Shown: in pieces, positions 9,948 through 17,443 of the stretch
How the letters are laid out: every line of letters begins with the position of its first letter
Numbering within the stretch: the first letter of the stretch is position 1
Assembly: GCA_035249175.1 (NCBI GenBank)
Contig: DATFGT010000097.1
Coordinates: 1 to 41,573 of the forward strand
DNA from: 66-474 sp035249175
GTDB lineage: Bacteria > Pseudomonadota > Gammaproteobacteria > Xanthomonadales > Rhodanobacteraceae
Direction of reading: 5' to 3'
Length of the DNA: 41,573 nt
The notes under the pieces: generated by a model
What the model saw: the letters and a program-made list of their open reading frames with translations, nothing else
Databases searched by the model: none
Told to the model about the DNA's origin: nothing
Position numbers and translations under genes: made by a program

Positions 9948-11068
9948 CGCAGCAGCAACGCCGGATCGGCGCTCCGCAAGGCCCGCACTGCCGCGGCACC
10001 GGAAACCAGCGCGATGCCCATTACGAGCGCCGCGCACGCGATCCATGCAGGCAGGTTCAATTCGACGGGCACATTCTGGAGTTTGGCGAGGCCAATCAAA
10101 CCCAGGCTCAGCAACACGCCTGCGATCAGGCCACACACACCGATCCATGCGGCCTGCTCCAGCACCACGCGTCGCAGCGAACCCAAGCCCACGCCCAATG
10201 CGTGCAGCGTCGCGTATTCGCGCACCGATCCCGCAATCGCGCCCATCAAGGTCTGGCTGGTGATGATCGCGCCGACAATGAACACCACCACGGCAAGGAA
10301 GATCACGCCAAGGCCGGCACCGGTCTGGAACATCCAGTAGAACACCGCACGCCGCGCGAAACTCGATGCGGTCCACGCCGCGTAACCGTGCGCCGACCCA
10401 TCGATCCGCGCCGCGACGGTGCCGGCGTCCGTGCCCGGCTTCAATTTCGCGACGTAGTACGCGACCTCGGTGCCACCGGTGTCGTTGTCCAGTGCACGCG
10501 CGGTATCCAGCGAGGCGACGACATTCACGCCACCCAGGGCGCGGATGCCGTTGGCCACGCCCACGATACGCACCAGGTCGCCGTTGATCAGGGCCTGGCC
10601 GCCGATGGGCACGCCAAGCTTGGGGAGGTCCGCACGATCGACGATCACCGCGAATGGTTCCTTCAAGGACGCGCGCTGCGCCGGCGTCAGTACGTCGGAA
10701 AAAATCATGCCATCTGCTTCGGCGCTGATTCCCGATACGAACACCGACACGCCACCGGTGCCGGCGGGTCCCCGCCAGTCCCCATCCACCCACGCAAACG
10801 GTTCCACCCGCGCGACGCCGGGATCCATCAACAGTGCGGTGCGCGCGGCGGGGCCGATCGGGCGCCCCAGCTCGATGCTTTGCGTGCCGGGGTAGCCCAC
10901 CCACAAATCGGCATCGGACGCTGTGATGTACACCGCCGTGGAACCGAAGATGCCGAACACCAACGCGGCCTGCATCAACAGCAGCAACCCCGAGAACGCC
11001 ACCGCCAGCATCGCCGGCAGGAAGCGCCGCCATTCGTGGATCAGCGTCTTGCGGGCGAGCGGAATCAT
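9944..11068 (-). CDS. FtsX-like ABC permease (DevC type)
   Basis: 374-residue inner-membrane permease with the MacB/FtsX four-helix plan: TM1 at about 15-42, a large periplasmic domain at about 45-240, then three C-terminal helices at about 250-275, 300-330 and 340-362. The C-terminal motif ALRSADPALLLR is typical of the family. It lies between the outer-membrane factor upstream (145 bp) and the ATPase downstream (4-bp GTGA overlap), so all four genes probably form one exporter transcription unit. The periplasmic domain with DVLTPAQR and VDRADLPKLGVPIG resembles DevC permeases, but the substrate cannot be predicted. Confidence 0.88.
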   Translation of the reverse strand: MIPLARKTLIHEWRRFLPAMLAVAFSGLLLLMQAALVFGIFGSTAVYITASDADLWVGYPGTQSIELGRPIGPAARTALLMDPGVARVEPFAWVDGDWRGPAGTGGVSVFVSGISAEADGMIFSDVLTPAQRASLKEPFAVIVDRADLPKLGVPIGGQALINGDLVRIVGVANGIRALGGVNVVASLDTARALDNDTGGTEVAYYVAKLKPGTDAGTVAARIDGSAHGYAAWTASSFARRAVFYWMFQTGAGLGVIFLAVVVFIVGAIITSQTLMGAIAGSVREYATLHALGVGLGSLRRVVLEQAAWIGVCGLIAGVLLSLGLIGLAKLQNVPVELNLPAWIACAALVMGIALVSGAAAVRALRSADPALLLR

Positions 11069-11144
11069 CGCCGATCCTGCCCATCACGAGCTTCTCTGTT
11101 TGGCGTTCGCCCCCGACCCAAGTCCGGGGCAGGCTCTGAGCCGA

Positions 11145-11183
11145 AGTCGAAGGTCGCACTTCGACTCCGCTCGCTACGCGAGC
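11145..11183. repeat. Palindromic intergenic repeat with two hairpins
   Basis: An 8-bp perfect inverted repeat AGTCGAAG (11145-11152) / CTTCGACT (11159-11166) is followed by GCTCGC-TAC-GCGAGC (11169-11183). It lies in the 145-bp gap between the outer-membrane factor and the permease. A REP-like element is likely; it may attenuate or stabilise the operon transcript (inference). Confidence 0.7.
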
Positions 11184-11213
11184 TACGCTCAGTGCGAACG
11201 GATTTCTGCGCAA

Positions 11214-12656
11214 TCATGGTTTCGTGTCCGCATCGGCCGGACCCTCCTCCGGCAACGGCGCCCCACCCAAGGCCTTGTAGAGCGCCACGAACGCGAGCCC
11301 ATGCGCGAGTCGCACCTGTTCGCGATCCAGTTCGGATTCGCTGAGCGCCAGTTTTGCATCCGCCAGTTGCAGCCCATCGGCCTGGCCCAAATCCTGCAAT
11401 TTTTCGCTCAGCGCCAGCCCCTGCTGTGAGGCGCTGGCCGCGGCATCCGCGCCATGCAATTTTTGTCCCGCCGCGTGCAGTGCCGCGAGATCACTCTCGA
11501 CTTCCGCCGCGCCTTGCAGCACCGCCTGCCGGTATGCAATCAGCGCAGCCTGCAACTGGTCCTCGCGGGCGTCGCGCACCGCGTGGCGCTGACCCCAATC
11601 GAACAACGGGATGTTGATGATCGGCCCGATCGCAAACGTGTTGTTGACGTCGCCGAGCTGGGTCTGGCCCTTGATCAGCGCCGCGAAAGTCAACGAACTG
11701 CCCAGCGCGAGCCGCGGGTACAGATCGGCCTTGGCGATGCCGAGTTCGCCGGCAGCTTTCAGCACCTGTGTTTCGGCATAGCGGATTTCGGGACGCGTGC
11801 GCAGCAGATTTGCCGGCACCGATTCCACATTCACATCGGCAAGTTGCGGCAACGGCTTCGAAGCAAGCCACGCGGGATCGGGTTCGCTTTTCCCGAGCAG
11901 CAAGGCAAGCGCCTGCGCGTGTTGCACAACCGCCGCGCGCGGATCGGCCACTTGCGCGTCGGCCTTGGCCGCGGCCGCTGTGCCCTGTTCCACATCGATG
12001 CGCGAGGCAAGCTGCAAATGTTCCTGCATGCGCAGCAACTCGAGCTTCGTCTGCGCCGCCTGCGCAGCCGCACCCCAAAGCGCCTCGCTGCGCTGCGCCG
12101 CGCGCAATTGCAGATATTCGCGCACCACTTCCGCAACCAGCGAGACACGCGCCGACTGCAACTCGGCTTCCACCGCACCCGTGTTGGCCACCGCGAGGTG
12201 TCCATTGGCATCGCGCCGGCCGAACAACCCCAGTTCCCAGGTGGCATCGAAACCCGCCTGAAAATAGCTCGCCGTGTTTTCGGGATTCGGTTCCTCGATC
12301 GTGTTGAACGCGAGTTGCGGCTTGAAGGTGGCCGCAGACGCGTCTTCAAGCGCGCGCGCGGCGCGCAACTTCCATTGCGCCTGCTGCACGTCCAGGTTGT
12401 CGTGCAATGCTTGTTCGACCAGCGCGTTCAATTCAGGATCGTCGAACTGCTTCCACCATCCCGTGAGGTCCGGTTTCGGGCCGAGTTGCGGCGAGGCGTT
12501 GCGCCACTGCGCCGGCAGGTCGCCTCTCGGCAGCTTGGGCACCTGTAGGCTGACGCACGCACCCAGCATCGCGCACAGCGCGAGCACGAGCATCAGCGCC
12601 GGCGCGAAAGCTGCCGAGCGCCGCAAGTCGTTCAAGGTTTTGGTAAGCGAGCGCAT
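11214..12656 (-). CDS. NodT-family outer-membrane efflux lipoprotein (TolC-like)
   Basis: 480-residue outer-membrane channel subunit. A signal sequence at about 15-37 ends in the lipobox-like LGAC. Two homologous OEP repeats follow. The first carries WWKQFDDPELNALVEQAL, characteristic of the NodT group, and long Ala-rich helices; the second begins near LLRTRPEIRYAETQVLKAAGELGIAKADLYPRLAL, again diagnostic. PIINIPLFDWG marks a membrane beta segment. The start is the ATG at 12656; the open frame runs far upstream but has no coding character. First gene of the exporter operon. NodT-type channels usually serve RND or MFS pumps, so pairing with an FtsX-type ABC pump is worth noting. Confidence 0.9.
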   Translation of the reverse strand: MRSLTKTLNDLRRSAAFAPALMLVLALCAMLGACVSLQVPKLPRGDLPAQWRNASPQLGPKPDLTGWWKQFDDPELNALVEQALHDNLDVQQAQWKLRAARALEDASAATFKPQLAFNTIEEPNPENTASYFQAGFDATWELGLFGRRDANGHLAVANTGAVEAELQSARVSLVAEVVREYLQLRAAQRSEALWGAAAQAAQTKLELLRMQEHLQLASRIDVEQGTAAAAKADAQVADPRAAVVQHAQALALLLGKSEPDPAWLASKPLPQLADVNVESVPANLLRTRPEIRYAETQVLKAAGELGIAKADLYPRLALGSSLTFAALIKGQTQLGDVNNTFAIGPIINIPLFDWGQRHAVRDAREDQLQAALIAYRQAVLQGAAEVESDLAALHAAGQKLHGADAAASASQQGLALSEKLQDLGQADGLQLADAKLALSESELDREQVRLAHGLAFVALYKALGGAPLPEEGPADADTKP

Positions 12657-12760
12657 GAGCCGTGGCAGTGTAACGGCTGAACCGAATCCGAAACGACGCG
12701 GCAGGAAAGCCACGGGAAAGCCGGCTGACGCAAAATACGCGCCAGACCTTTCCGGAAGCT

Positions 12761-12791
12761 TTGCACGTTGGCTTGCACGACGTCGTAAAAT
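12761..12791 (+). promoter_or_regulatory. Possible sigma-70 promoter for the desaturase gene
   Basis: TTGCAC (12761-12766) and TAAAAT (12786-12791) are separated by 19 bp, slightly wider than optimal, 45 bp before the ATG at 12837. It is the only reasonable pair in this gap. Confidence 0.4.
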
Positions 12792-12836
12792 GGCCATCCG
12801 GGCCTGCCGCGACCTCTCGCGTCGCTTTTGATCTGC

Positions 12837-13763
12837 ATGAACACCGCCACGGCCAAACCTCGCCGCCTTTTCTTCGCTTACACCGCGTGGGATGCGATTC
12901 CCGTGCTGATGGTGCTGGGCCACGCCGCCTTTCTGGCATGGCTGTTCTTCGGTTTCCACCAGACGCCGTGGTGGCTGTGGATTCCTTGCGCGCTGATTTA
13001 TTCGATCAGTATTTCCTGGTCGATCAATTCCACCAGCCACAACTTCATCCACAATCCGTTCTTCAAGTGGGCATGGCTGAATCGCGTCTTCAGTTTCCTG
13101 TTCTCGCTGACCGACGGTTTCAGTCAGGAGTTCTACAAGCACGTCCACCTGCGCCACCACGTCGGCAACATGGATCGCATCGGCAAGGACGGCACCACCA
13201 TCGACCCGCTTTCGATCTACCGCCACGGCAAGGACGGCAAGCCGGAGAGCGTGTGGACGTACACGTTCTATTCGTATTTCCGCGACGACATCGGCGAGTG
13301 CTACTCGCGGGTCAAGAAAAAGTGGCCGCACCTCGCACGCTGGATCCGCATCGAGATCGCGACTGTCGTGGTCGTGTACCTCGCCTGCCTGATCTACGAC
13401 TGGCGCGCGTTCCTGTGCCTGGTGCCGTTCTACTACCTCGGCCATTCCCTGTCGTCGTTGAACGGTTACTACGAACACCTGAAGGGCGATCCGGACCAGC
13501 CAATCGCGTGGGGCGTGTCGACGTACAACAAGGCCTACAACTGGATCTGGCTGTACAACGGCTTCCACGCCGAACACCACTACCGGCCCAAGGTGCACTG
13601 GACGAAGATGGTGGCGCTGCGCGACTCGATCCGCGACGAGCAACGCGCCAAGGGCGTGCACGTGATGGGCTGGTGTCACGCGCTCGGTTTCATGGACCGC
13701 TCGCCGCCGGCGCATACGCGGGTCACTCCCGTGCAGGTGCCCGCGCAAACGCACGCGGCATAA
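12837..13763 (+). CDS. Membrane diiron fatty-acid desaturase-like protein
   Basis: 308-residue integral membrane protein of the fatty-acid desaturase superfamily. Three His boxes are visible: HNFIH at 68-72, HLRHH at 104-108 (with an extra His102), and HAEHH at 244-248. These are the metal ligands of the non-heme diiron site. Hydrophobic segments at about 18-42, 47-65, 75-92, 172-188 and 190-205 fit a four-helix core. The start is the ATG at 12837; a TTG 9 bp upstream is in frame but has no support. The oxidised substrate (fatty acyl, sterol, carotenoid or other lipid) cannot be told from sequence. It lies 50 bp upstream of dnaG on the same strand. Confidence 0.82.
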   Translation: MNTATAKPRRLFFAYTAWDAIPVLMVLGHAAFLAWLFFGFHQTPWWLWIPCALIYSISISWSINSTSHNFIHNPFFKWAWLNRVFSFLFSLTDGFSQEFYKHVHLRHHVGNMDRIGKDGTTIDPLSIYRHGKDGKPESVWTYTFYSYFRDDIGECYSRVKKKWPHLARWIRIEIATVVVVYLACLIYDWRAFLCLVPFYYLGHSLSSLNGYYEHLKGDPDQPIAWGVSTYNKAYNWIWLYNGFHAEHHYRPKVHWTKMVALRDSIRDEQRAKGVHVMGWCHALGFMDRSPPAHTRVTPVQVPAQTHAA

Positions 13764-13813
13764 CCGGCGCCACGCGTCGCGCGGTCCGACCGCGCATGGC
13801 ATGCTAGGCCGTC

Positions 13814-15604
13814 ATGCCCGGCCTGATCCCCGAACGCTTCATCGATGAACTGCTGGCGCGCGTCGATATCGTCGACGTGGTGCAGCCGCGCGTGCCCCTG
13901 AAGCGCGCGGGTCGCGAGTGGACGGCGTGCTGTCCGTTCCATGACGAGCGCACGCCGTCGTTCTACGTCAGCCCGGCGAAGCAGTTCTACCACTGCTTCG
14001 GCTGTGGCGCGCACGGCAGCGCGGTGCGCTTCCTGATGGAGTACGAACGGCTGGAATTCCCGGACGCGGTCGAGGAGCTGGCGCAATCGGTGGGGCTGAC
14101 GGTGCCGCACGAAGGCGGCCCGGCGCGTCCCCGCGAAGACCATACCGATCTCTATGCGTTGCTGGATGCTGCCGCGGGGTTCTACCAGCGTGCCTTGCCG
14201 GAAAGTCAGGCAGCACGCGCATACTGCAAGAAGCGCGGGCTCGACAAGGACATCATCGAACGCTTCCGGATTGGCTGGGCGCCGGGCGGTTGGGATGCGG
14301 TGAAGCGCGCGCTCGGGACTTCCGATACGCGTGTGAAGATGCTGGAACAGGCCGGGATGCTTTCTACCGGCGAGGGCGGCAAGCGCTACGACCGCTTCCG
14401 TGAACGGCTGATGTTTCCGATCCTCGATCGGCGCGGACGGGTAATCGCGTTCGGCGGAAGGGTTATTTTCAGCGCGCTTCCTGCGCGCGAAGATCAAGGG
14501 CCGGGCGTCCCTGCCGCGACTTCTCACAAAAGCTCGCCCGCCAAATACCTTAATTCTCCCGAGACACCGCTGTTCCACAAGGGCCGCGAATTGTTCGCGC
14601 TGTGGCAGGTGCGGCAGGCCAACACGAAACTGGAACGGTTGATCGTGGTCGAGGGCTACATGGACGTGGTATCGCTGCACCAGGCCGGCGTCACCCAGGC
14701 GGTCGCGACGCTCGGCACCGCGACTACCCACGAACACGCGGAATTGTTGTTCCGCGCCGCGCCCGATGTGTTCTTCTGTTTCGACGGCGACCGTGCCGGA
14801 CGCAGCGCCGCGTGGCGTGCGCTGGAATCCGTATTGCCACGCATGCGCGACGGGCGCCAGGCATTCTTCCTGTTCCTGCCCGAGGGCGAAGATCCGGACA
14901 CACTGGTGCGCAAGGAGGGCAAGGATGGTTTCGAGGCGCGACTGAAAAACGCGACGCCATTGTCGGAATATTTCTACGCGTACCTGTCGCACGACGTGAA
15001 CGTCGCGACGCTGGATGGTCGTGCGCGATTGGCCGAACACGCGAAACCGTTGCTTGCGAAATTGCCCGACGGCGCGTTCCGCGACCTGATGTTCGCGGAG
15101 CTGGAAAAGCGCACCGGCGTGCGCGGTGAGTTCGCGCACGCATCGCCGGCTTCCCGCCGACCTGCGGCACCGGCAAGCAATACCCCGCGCCGCACACTGG
15201 TACGCAGCGCCATCGCGATGCTGTTGGCCGACCCCGCGCTGGCGCAGGAAGTCACACTTCCCTATGCCTTCGCGGAGTTGGACAAGCCGGGCATCCCGCT
15301 GCTGATCGAATTGCTCGATTTTCTGCAAGAGCGCCCCGGCATCAACACCGCGCTGCTGCTGGAACACTTTGTCGGACGCGAAGAGTCCGGCGCCTTGCAA
15401 AAACTCGCACTCACCGAATTTCCGGGCGAGCCCGAAGCACTGCGTGCCGAGTTCGTGGATGCGTTGCACAAACTTGCCGAACAGAAGATTCAACAGCGCA
15501 CCGACGCATTGATCGGCATGTTGCGTGAAGGCACCCTGGATGAAGTCGGCAAGAACGAACTGCGGACCCTGCAGGCGCGCAAGGGCAAACCGGCGCAAGC
15601 CTGA
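13814..15604 (+). CDS. dnaG: DNA primase DnaG, with in-frame repeat-derived insert
   Basis: 596-residue replicative primase that makes RNA primers at the fork and contacts DnaB. The CHC2 zinc ribbon is Cys40-x2-His43-x17-Cys61-x2-Cys64. The TOPRIM domain runs from about 275: VVEGYMDV with the catalytic Glu, then DGDRAGRSAAWRALE. The C-terminal helicase-binding region starts near 450. Between FGGRV (213-217) and KYLNSPET, where relatives have a 3-5 residue link, this protein has about 23 extra residues (219-241) encoded by a fragment of the local repeat family. The TOPRIM frame continues normally, so the gene is probably functional. It is not in the rpsU-dnaG-rpoD arrangement common in gammaproteobacteria. 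Confidence 0.95.
   Translation: MPGLIPERFIDELLARVDIVDVVQPRVPLKRAGREWTACCPFHDERTPSFYVSPAKQFYHCFGCGAHGSAVRFLMEYERLEFPDAVEELAQSVGLTVPHEGGPARPREDHTDLYALLDAAAGFYQRALPESQAARAYCKKRGLDKDIIERFRIGWAPGGWDAVKRALGTSDTRVKMLEQAGMLSTGEGGKRYDRFRERLMFPILDRRGRVIAFGGRVIFSALPAREDQGPGVPAATSHKSSPAKYLNSPETPLFHKGRELFALWQVRQANTKLERLIVVEGYMDVVSLHQAGVTQAVATLGTATTHEHAELLFRAAPDVFFCFDGDRAGRSAAWRALESVLPRMRDGRQAFFLFLPEGEDPDTLVRKEGKDGFEARLKNATPLSEYFYAYLSHDVNVATLDGRARLAEHAKPLLAKLPDGAFRDLMFAELEKRTGVRGEFAHASPASRRPAAPASNTPRRTLVRSAIAMLLADPALAQEVTLPYAFAELDKPGIPLLIELLDFLQERPGINTALLLEHFVGREESGALQKLALTEFPGEPEALRAEFVDALHKLAEQKIQQRTDALIGMLREGTLDEVGKNELRTLQARKGKPAQA
14471..14533 (-). repeat. Partial two-hairpin repeat inserted in frame in dnaG
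   Basis: The minus strand here reads GCTTTTGTGAGAAGTCGCGG then CAGGGACG. This aligns with the 5' box of the other copies: over 28 bases (14506-14533) I count 22 matches to the copy at 32881. A small GC stem, GCGCGC-TTCCT-GCGCGC, abuts it at about 14472-14488. The closing GCGATC...GATCGC hairpin is absent. No stop codon is introduced in the dnaG frame. Confidence 0.7.
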
Positions 15605-15627
15605 AGGGCATCCGCTATTCGGGAGCC

Positions 15628-15646
15628 GCCCGCACGCCTTGCGGGC
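15628..15646 (+). terminator. Hairpin downstream of dnaG
   Basis: Stem GCCCGCA, loop CGCCT, stem TGCGGGC, 24 bp after the dnaG stop. There is no T-run, so if it terminates it does so weakly or with Rho. Confidence 0.45.
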
Positions 15647-15694
15647 AGAATCCGGATTCCATGTTCCGTTGCCGCTCTAGACGGTCAAAGCTGG

Positions 15695-15738
15695 ATTCCG
15701 GGTTCCATCGCCAATGACACCGGCGATGGCCCCGGAAT
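15695..15738. repeat. Interspersed palindromic repeat between dnaG and gpx
   Basis: Nested inverted repeat: ATTCCGGG (15695-15702) with CCATCGCC (15705-15712) pairs with GGCGATGG (15722-15729) and CCGGAAT (15732-15738) around a 9-base loop, followed by GACG. The layout, a GGATTCCGG...CCGGAATGACG type palindrome, is a widespread bacterial intergenic repeat form. It lies between convergent genes. Confidence 0.7.
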
Positions 15739-15791
15739 GACGAAGAAGGCTGGCGCGGAAAGCTTGCCCGCAGTCGCGCGAGCGGCCGCGC

Positions 15792-16271
15792 CTACAACAA
15801 CTCCGCAAGGTGCTTCCCAATCTTCTCCGGCTTGTCCGCCGAGGCATAACGCCGCACCACGTTGCCCTCGCGGTCGATCAGGAACTTGGTGAAATTCCAT
15901 TTGATCGCTTCCGAGCCCAACATGCCCGGTGCAGCGTGCTTCATGAACTTGTACAGCGGGTGCGCGTCTGGGCCATTGACGTCGATCTTGGCAAACAGCG
16001 GAAACGTCACCTCGTACTTCGTCGAACAGAAATTGCGGATTTCCGACGCGTCACCCGGTTCCTGATGCCCGAACTGGTTGCACGGAAAGCCGAGAATCTC
16101 CAAACCCTGGTCCTTGTGCGCGCGGTAGAGGGTTTCCAGCCCCTCGTATTGCGGCGTGAATCCGCACTTCGATGCGACGTTGACGATCAACAGCACCTTG
16201 CCGCGATACGCCTCCAGCTTCTGCGGCGTACCGTCAAGCAGGTTCGCGTCAAAATCGTAAACGGTGGTCAT
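15792..16271 (-). CDS. gpx: Glutathione peroxidase family protein
   Basis: 159-residue thioredoxin-fold peroxidase that reduces hydroperoxides, probably with thioredoxin or glutathione as donor. The catalytic tetrad region is visible: Cys36 in VASKCGFTPQY, Gln in GFPCNQFGHQEPG, Trp and Asn in KWNFTKFLIDREG. The second Cys in GFPCNQ is typical of bacterial BtuE-like enzymes. No signal peptide, so cytoplasmic. The start is supported by GGAGGA 8 bases before the ATG at 16271. A diverged copy of its first 30 codons lies at 22904-22993 on the same strand, beyond the accessory operon. Confidence 0.93.
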   Translation of the reverse strand: MTTVYDFDANLLDGTPQKLEAYRGKVLLIVNVASKCGFTPQYEGLETLYRAHKDQGLEILGFPCNQFGHQEPGDASEIRNFCSTKYEVTFPLFAKIDVNGPDAHPLYKFMKHAAPGMLGSEAIKWNFTKFLIDREGNVVRRYASADKPEKIGKHLAELL

Positions 16272-16512
16272 GGCCCGCGTCCTCCGAAACCGGCAGTCTA
16301 ACTAAAGGCGGGCCGGGTGGGCGTCACCGGAGCATGGTCGGCGCCGCCGGGAGCGCTGCGATGGGCCGACCGTGGGCCCGCAATTTCCGCGCAAGCGTAA
16401 CGGAAATCATGCTTCGGCCGTCTGTCTCTGTGCTAGCGTGCCAGTTGAAACCCGGCCACGCACCAAACATGGTCGGGGGAATCAGGGGCCGGATGCGTGC
16501 AGGTGCAGGCAA

Positions 16513-17412
16513 ATGGGTACCCTGCGGACGGTTTGGATCGATTTTTGTCGCGTGCCGCATCGGCATGGACTCTGTCTGGATGCGCAACGCGACTGCGATG
16601 TCCTGCGCGTCACCACGCCCGAGGCAATCCCTGCGGCCGTGCGCGGGCACCGGCCACAGTGCATCTGCATCGAATACGACTATCCCGACCAGGCGCGGCT
16701 GAGTGCCGTGCCGCTGGTGAGGCACGAATTTCCGGGACTGCCGCTGCTGATGCTCACCGAGTTCCACTCCGAGGCGCTCGCGATCTGGGCGTTCCGCTCG
16801 CGCGTCTGGGATTATCGGGTCAAGCCGATTGACGAAAAGACGCTTGCCCGCCTTGTCGGTGCGATGGCACACGCAAGCAGCGGGACCGCGGGCGACGACT
16901 GGCGGGCCGGGCCCTTCCCGTTTGACCTGATCGCGCCCGCGGGGCACCTGCGCAAGCCGTTGATCGCGGCCCCGCACACGGCTTCCGCCGTCGCCTACAT
17001 CAGCGAGCATTACGCGGAATCGTGCCGGATCGAAACCCTCGCCGGACTTTGTCATCTGTCCGAATCGGAGTTCAGCCGCGCCTTTCATCGCGAGCACGGC
17101 ATCACTTTCCGCCGCTTCCTGCTGCAATACCGCATTGCCAAGGCGCGCGACTTCCTGGCCGAACCCCATGCATCGGTCTCCCAAGTGGCGTACGAGGTCG
17201 GCTTCAACGACCTCTCCTACTTCGGCCGAATGTTCAGGCGCATGGTCGGTATGCCCGCCACCCACTATCAACGCAATCTTCGACCGCCGGCCCAAACCAC
17301 GGGGCACGAGGATTTCATTGTCCGGCACAGAATCGTCTCATCCAAGCGCAGTTCGGTTCTAACTTCACGACCCGTTCCTGATCAATCCTCGCCATCCCTC
17401 AATCGGGAATGA
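16513..17412 (+). CDS. Receiver-like/AraC-family transcription regulator
   Basis: 299 residues. Residues 1-125 look like a response-regulator receiver: VWID in beta-1, CICIEYDYPD in beta-3 (candidate phospho-acceptor Asp56), MLTE with Thr82, and RVKPID with Lys104. Beta-1 lacks the usual acidic pair, so phosphorylation is uncertain. Residues 155-255 form an AraC/XylS double helix-turn-helix (CRIETLAGLCHLSESEFSRA, then VSQVAYEVGFNDLSYFGRMF). I chose the ATG at 16513; an in-frame extension to 16372 has no homology-like character. Its stop is 31 bp before the 771-aa gene on the same strand, so it probably leads and controls that operon. No histidine kinase is adjacent. Confidence 0.82.
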   Translation: MGTLRTVWIDFCRVPHRHGLCLDAQRDCDVLRVTTPEAIPAAVRGHRPQCICIEYDYPDQARLSAVPLVRHEFPGLPLLMLTEFHSEALAIWAFRSRVWDYRVKPIDEKTLARLVGAMAHASSGTAGDDWRAGPFPFDLIAPAGHLRKPLIAAPHTASAVAYISEHYAESCRIETLAGLCHLSESEFSRAFHREHGITFRRFLLQYRIAKARDFLAEPHASVSQVAYEVGFNDLSYFGRMFRRMVGMPATHYQRNLRPPAQTTGHEDFIVRHRIVSSKRSSVLTSRPVPDQSSPSLNRE

Positions 17413-17443
17413 TCGCGCCACGAAGCGGCGAGGGAGACGAGCC

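Noticed and set aside
9948..11213. Long N-terminal extension of the ABC ATPase frame
   Set aside because: It lies out of frame over the FtsX permease gene; the GTG at 9947 overlapping the permease stop is the natural start.
12657..13802. N-terminal extension of the outer-membrane factor frame
   Set aside because: It is antisense to the desaturase gene; the signal sequence and lipobox directly follow the ATG at 12656.
13676..15598. A minus-strand 640-codon frame
   Set aside because: Antisense of dnaG; no domain pattern.
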